Assembly: GCA_016710785.1 (NCBI GenBank)
Contig: JADJUE010000005.1
Coordinates: 1 to 64,000 of the forward strand
DNA from: Candidatus Epilinea brevis
GTDB lineage: Bacteria > Chloroflexota > Anaerolineae > Epilineales > Epilineaceae
Reading direction: 5' to 3'
Length of the DNA stretch: 64,000 nucleotides
The notes beneath the pieces are model-generated. The model did not search any database. It was given only the letters and a program-made list of their open reading frames with translations, and was not told the DNA's origin. Numbering within the stretch: the first letter of the stretch is position 1; each line of letters starts with the position of its first letter. Below are positions 62,110-64,000 of the stretch, in pieces. Both the position numbers and the translations under genes were made by a program.

Positions 62110-63540
62110 TCAGCGCCGCCCCGCCGGCTTGCGCCGGGGGACCTCCGCCGGCCCGCCGTAGGGCGGCGCCTTGATGCCCACCACCTTGCAGCGGCGGCGG
62201 TCGTTGATGCGGCTGACCAGTCGCTCGTCGATGCGCTTCCAGGGCTCGCCCTCATGGCCTGCGATGGTGATGACCGTGGGCAGGCGGGCGGCGTAGCGGT
62301 GGTTGAGGATCTGGAACAGCTTCTCCTTGGCCCACGGCGTGGCGTTTTCCGTGCCCAGATCATCGAGGACGAGGAGCGGCGCGGCGCGCACCTCCTCGAA
62401 GCGCTTGTCGTAGTTGCTGCGGCTCTGCGGGCTGAAGGCGGCCCGCAGGTGGTCCAGCAGGTCCGGCACCACCACGAACATGGCCATGCCACCCTCCGCC
62501 ACCCAGTGGTTGGCGATGGCCGCAGCCAGATGCGTCTTGCCGCAGCCCGGCCCGCCCTGGAGCACCAGCCAGCCTTGGGCGGAGGCGGCGAAGTCCCTCG
62601 CCGCCTGGAAGGCGCGCAACAGGTTCTCCCTGTCCTCGGGCGGCAGCTCGCCGGTGCGGGGATCCCAGGTCTGGAAGCGGCAGTCGGTGTAGAGGCCCAG
62701 GCTGGACAGGCTGGAGCGGTCGCCGTGCAGGCCGCCGCGGTAGTCCAGAGCCTGGAGCTCCACGGTGCGCACGAAGCCCATCTCGCCCAGGCGGCTGCGC
62801 AGGCGCTCGTCCAGGTCCTCCAGCGGCTGGTTGGTGGTGAAGACGGTGGGCAGGCGGGCGTTGTAGCGGTAGTTGAGCAGCTGGAAGAGCTTCTCCGCCG
62901 CCCAGGCGCTGTGCGCCTCGGCCCCCAGGTCGTCCAGCACCAGGAGCGGCGCCGAGCGCACGGCGTCGAAGCGCTCGTCGTAGGCCTCCGGGGCGCTGGG
63001 GGCGTAGGCGGCGCGCAGATGGTCCAGGAGATCCGGCACCACCACGAAGAGCGCGGACTCCCCGTCGGCCAGGCGCTGGTTGACGATGGCCGCGGCCAGA
63101 TGCGTCTTGCCGCTGCCGTAGCCGCCGCTGAGCACCAACCAGCCCTCCGGCCGGCGGGCAAAGTCTGAGGTCGCCTCGAAGGCCTGCTTCAGGCTGGCCA
63201 TGGACTGTGGCGTGTTGCCGGCCGCGGTCACCTGGAAGTTCTCGAAGGTCATCCGCCCCAGGGTGGCCATGTTGGAGGCCCGCCGCGCGCCGGCGAGGCG
63301 CCGCTCGGCCAGGTCCGCTCGGATGCAGTCGCAGGGAAAGGCACGGCCGAAATCCGGGTGACCCAAGGGCACCTCCCGCCGCAGCCAGCCGACGCCGCCG
63401 CAGCTGGGGCAGCCGGGCCGGCCGTCGCCGGAGGGCGCCTCAACGGCGGCCGCGGGGGTCTCAGTACTCGATGTGGGGGACGATCGAGTGGCCGCCGCGC
63501 GCCTGGCCGCCTCGTCCAGCATCTCGCCGATGGCCTTCAT
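62110..63540 (-). CDS. DnaC/IstB-like helicase-loader ATPase with two tandem AAA+ domains
   Basis: The 476-residue protein has a Zn-ribbon-like region (Cys44, Cys47, Cys70, Cys72) and two AAA+ domains that are internal duplicates. P-loops are at ~139-147 (GGYGSGKTH) and ~329-337 (GGPGCGKTH), and Walker B at ~199-205 and ~389-395 (PLLVLDDLG in both), exactly 190 residues apart. The stretch FVVVPDLLDHLRAA occurs in both. DnaC/DnaI loaders normally have one AAA+ domain. Here a fused dimer probably opens the DnaB ring at the origin or restart sites. The start at 63540 lies inside the end of the DnaD-like gene (80-base overlap). The basic tail (PRRKPAGRR) may bind DNA. Confidence 0.88.
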   Translation of the reverse strand: MKAIGEMLDEAARRAAATRSSPTSSTETPAAAVEAPSGDGRPGCPSCGGVGWLRREVPLGHPDFGRAFPCDCIRADLAERRLAGARRASNMATLGRMTFENFQVTAAGNTPQSMASLKQAFEATSDFARRPEGWLVLSGGYGSGKTHLAAAIVNQRLADGESALFVVVPDLLDHLRAAYAPSAPEAYDERFDAVRSAPLLVLDDLGAEAHSAWAAEKLFQLLNYRYNARLPTVFTTNQPLEDLDERLRSRLGEMGFVRTVELQALDYRGGLHGDRSSLSSLGLYTDCRFQTWDPRTGELPPEDRENLLRAFQAARDFAASAQGWLVLQGGPGCGKTHLAAAIANHWVAEGGMAMFVVVPDLLDHLRAAFSPQSRSNYDKRFEEVRAAPLLVLDDLGTENATPWAKEKLFQILNHRYAARLPTVITIAGHEGEPWKRIDERLVSRINDRRRCKVVGIKAPPYGGPAEVPRRKPAGRR

Positions 63541-64000
63541 GCCGATCCTCCCTGCCGCCGGCCGTGTCGTCCCGGCCATCGCGGCGCCAGCGGTCCAGGA
63601 TGGCCCGCACGTAGCTCCATTTGCGCACGCCGTTGGCGGCCGCCGACCGCATGGCGTCCTCGATCCAATCCGCGGCGAAGGCGGCCTCCGCCTCGCGCAG
63701 TTCCTCGGCCACCATGGGCGTCAGCACCCCGATGTTGGTTTCGAAGAGGGCGTAGATGTTGGGGCGCGCCGCCGCGTCCCCCAGATGGTGCTCGGCCGCG
63801 GGGGCTTCGGCGCCGGCGGCCAGCCGCTCCAGGGCGGTCCGGCCTTCGCGGTCGGCCATGGCCCACCAGGCGGTCGGGCCTTCCGGCGCGGCGGCGTGCG
63901 TGACAAGCAGCACGCCCCGCCGCGCCAATGCGCCCAGAGCCGCCGTCAGCGCGGCGTCCACGGCCTCGGGCGCGTAGCCCAGCACGGTGATGCCCCGGCG
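63461..64000 (-). CDS. DnaD-domain primosomal protein (3' part, runs off the window)
   Basis: The frame is open to the window edge. Its C-terminal region IYALFETNIGVLTPMVAEEL ... WIEDAMRSAAANGVRKWSYV ... AILDRWRRDGRD is the DnaD C-terminal domain (DnaB_2 family), including the YxxxILxxW-like helix. Upstream residues (ALARRGVLLVTHAAAPEG) look like the end of a winged-helix N-terminal domain. DnaD proteins remodel DNA and recruit the helicase and loader in replication restart. It overlaps the loader gene by 80 bases, which supports a joint role. The true start lies beyond 64000. Confidence 0.85.
   Translation of the reverse strand, partial: RRGITVLGYAPEAVDAALTAALGALARRGVLLVTHAAAPEGPTAWWAMADREGRTALERLAAGAEAPAAEHHLGDAAARPNIYALFETNIGVLTPMVAEELREAEAAFAADWIEDAMRSAAANGVRKWSYVRAILDRWRRDGRDDTAGGREDRHEGHRRDAGRGGQARGGHSIVPHIEY

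Overview
The window is high-GC bacterial DNA. Its gene content points to the phylum Chloroflexota (Anaerolineae/Ardenticatenia-like). This is an inference from: many exported proteins with Thr/Pro-rich linkers followed by a Y/F-L-P-L motif, SUMF1-like and von Willebrand A (vWA) families, an ECF sigma/DUF5667 pair, a DnaD plus DnaC-like helicase-loading pair, and YvcK, YebC-RuvC and TatA. No rRNA or tRNA gene was recognised.

Region 1 (1-10.6 kb) is a decaying accessory island. It has three copies of a membrane-anchored SUMF1-like protein (one shattered), a frameshifted AAA ATPase/PD-(D/E)XK gene, and two copies of an AlbA_2/RecG-like gene: one split by a single amber codon, one carrying an exact in-frame 744-bp deletion. 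It also holds a DprA-like fragment, a beheaded DUF6883 gene next to an intact DUF4926 gene, and an intact three-gene operon of membrane protein, NarL-type histidine kinase and response regulator.

Region 2 (11-29.3 kb) is mostly intact. Three large polytopic membrane proteins (two GT-C/GT39-like glycosyltransferases and a YfhO-like protein) run in one direction with a 1356-residue exported repeat protein, which looks like an envelope glycan or glycoprotein locus. Then come, on the other strand, an Mg2+ P-type ATPase, a sortase, ruvC and yebC, followed by an exported beta-propeller protein on the plus strand.

Region 3 (29.3-43.6 kb) is the most unusual part. One module occurs three times in tandem: a strong sigma-70-like promoter, a nearly invariant 390-nt leader with conserved stems, a small Cys-rich secreted protein, a hairpin, and a large exported beta-propeller + Thr/Pro linker + vWA protein. 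Around it are a frameshifted double-vWA gene, older remnants, a RelE/HigB-HigA-like toxin-antitoxin pair, and an Xre/nucleotidyltransferase pair that sits between copies next to an 81-bp relic of a lost vWA gene.

Region 4 (43.5-57.6 kb) has an IS110-family element with a candidate bridge-RNA flank, a livFGMH ABC transporter operon without its binding protein, a double-vWA surface protein with strong tandem hairpins, and an ECF sigma / DUF5667 / exported protein cluster.

Region 5 (57.9-64 kb) has an exported protein with two alpha/beta-hydrolase domains that both lack the nucleophilic serine, then DUF423, YvcK, TatA, a helicase-loader ATPase with two tandem AAA+ domains and the C-terminal part of a DnaD-like primosomal protein that runs off the window.
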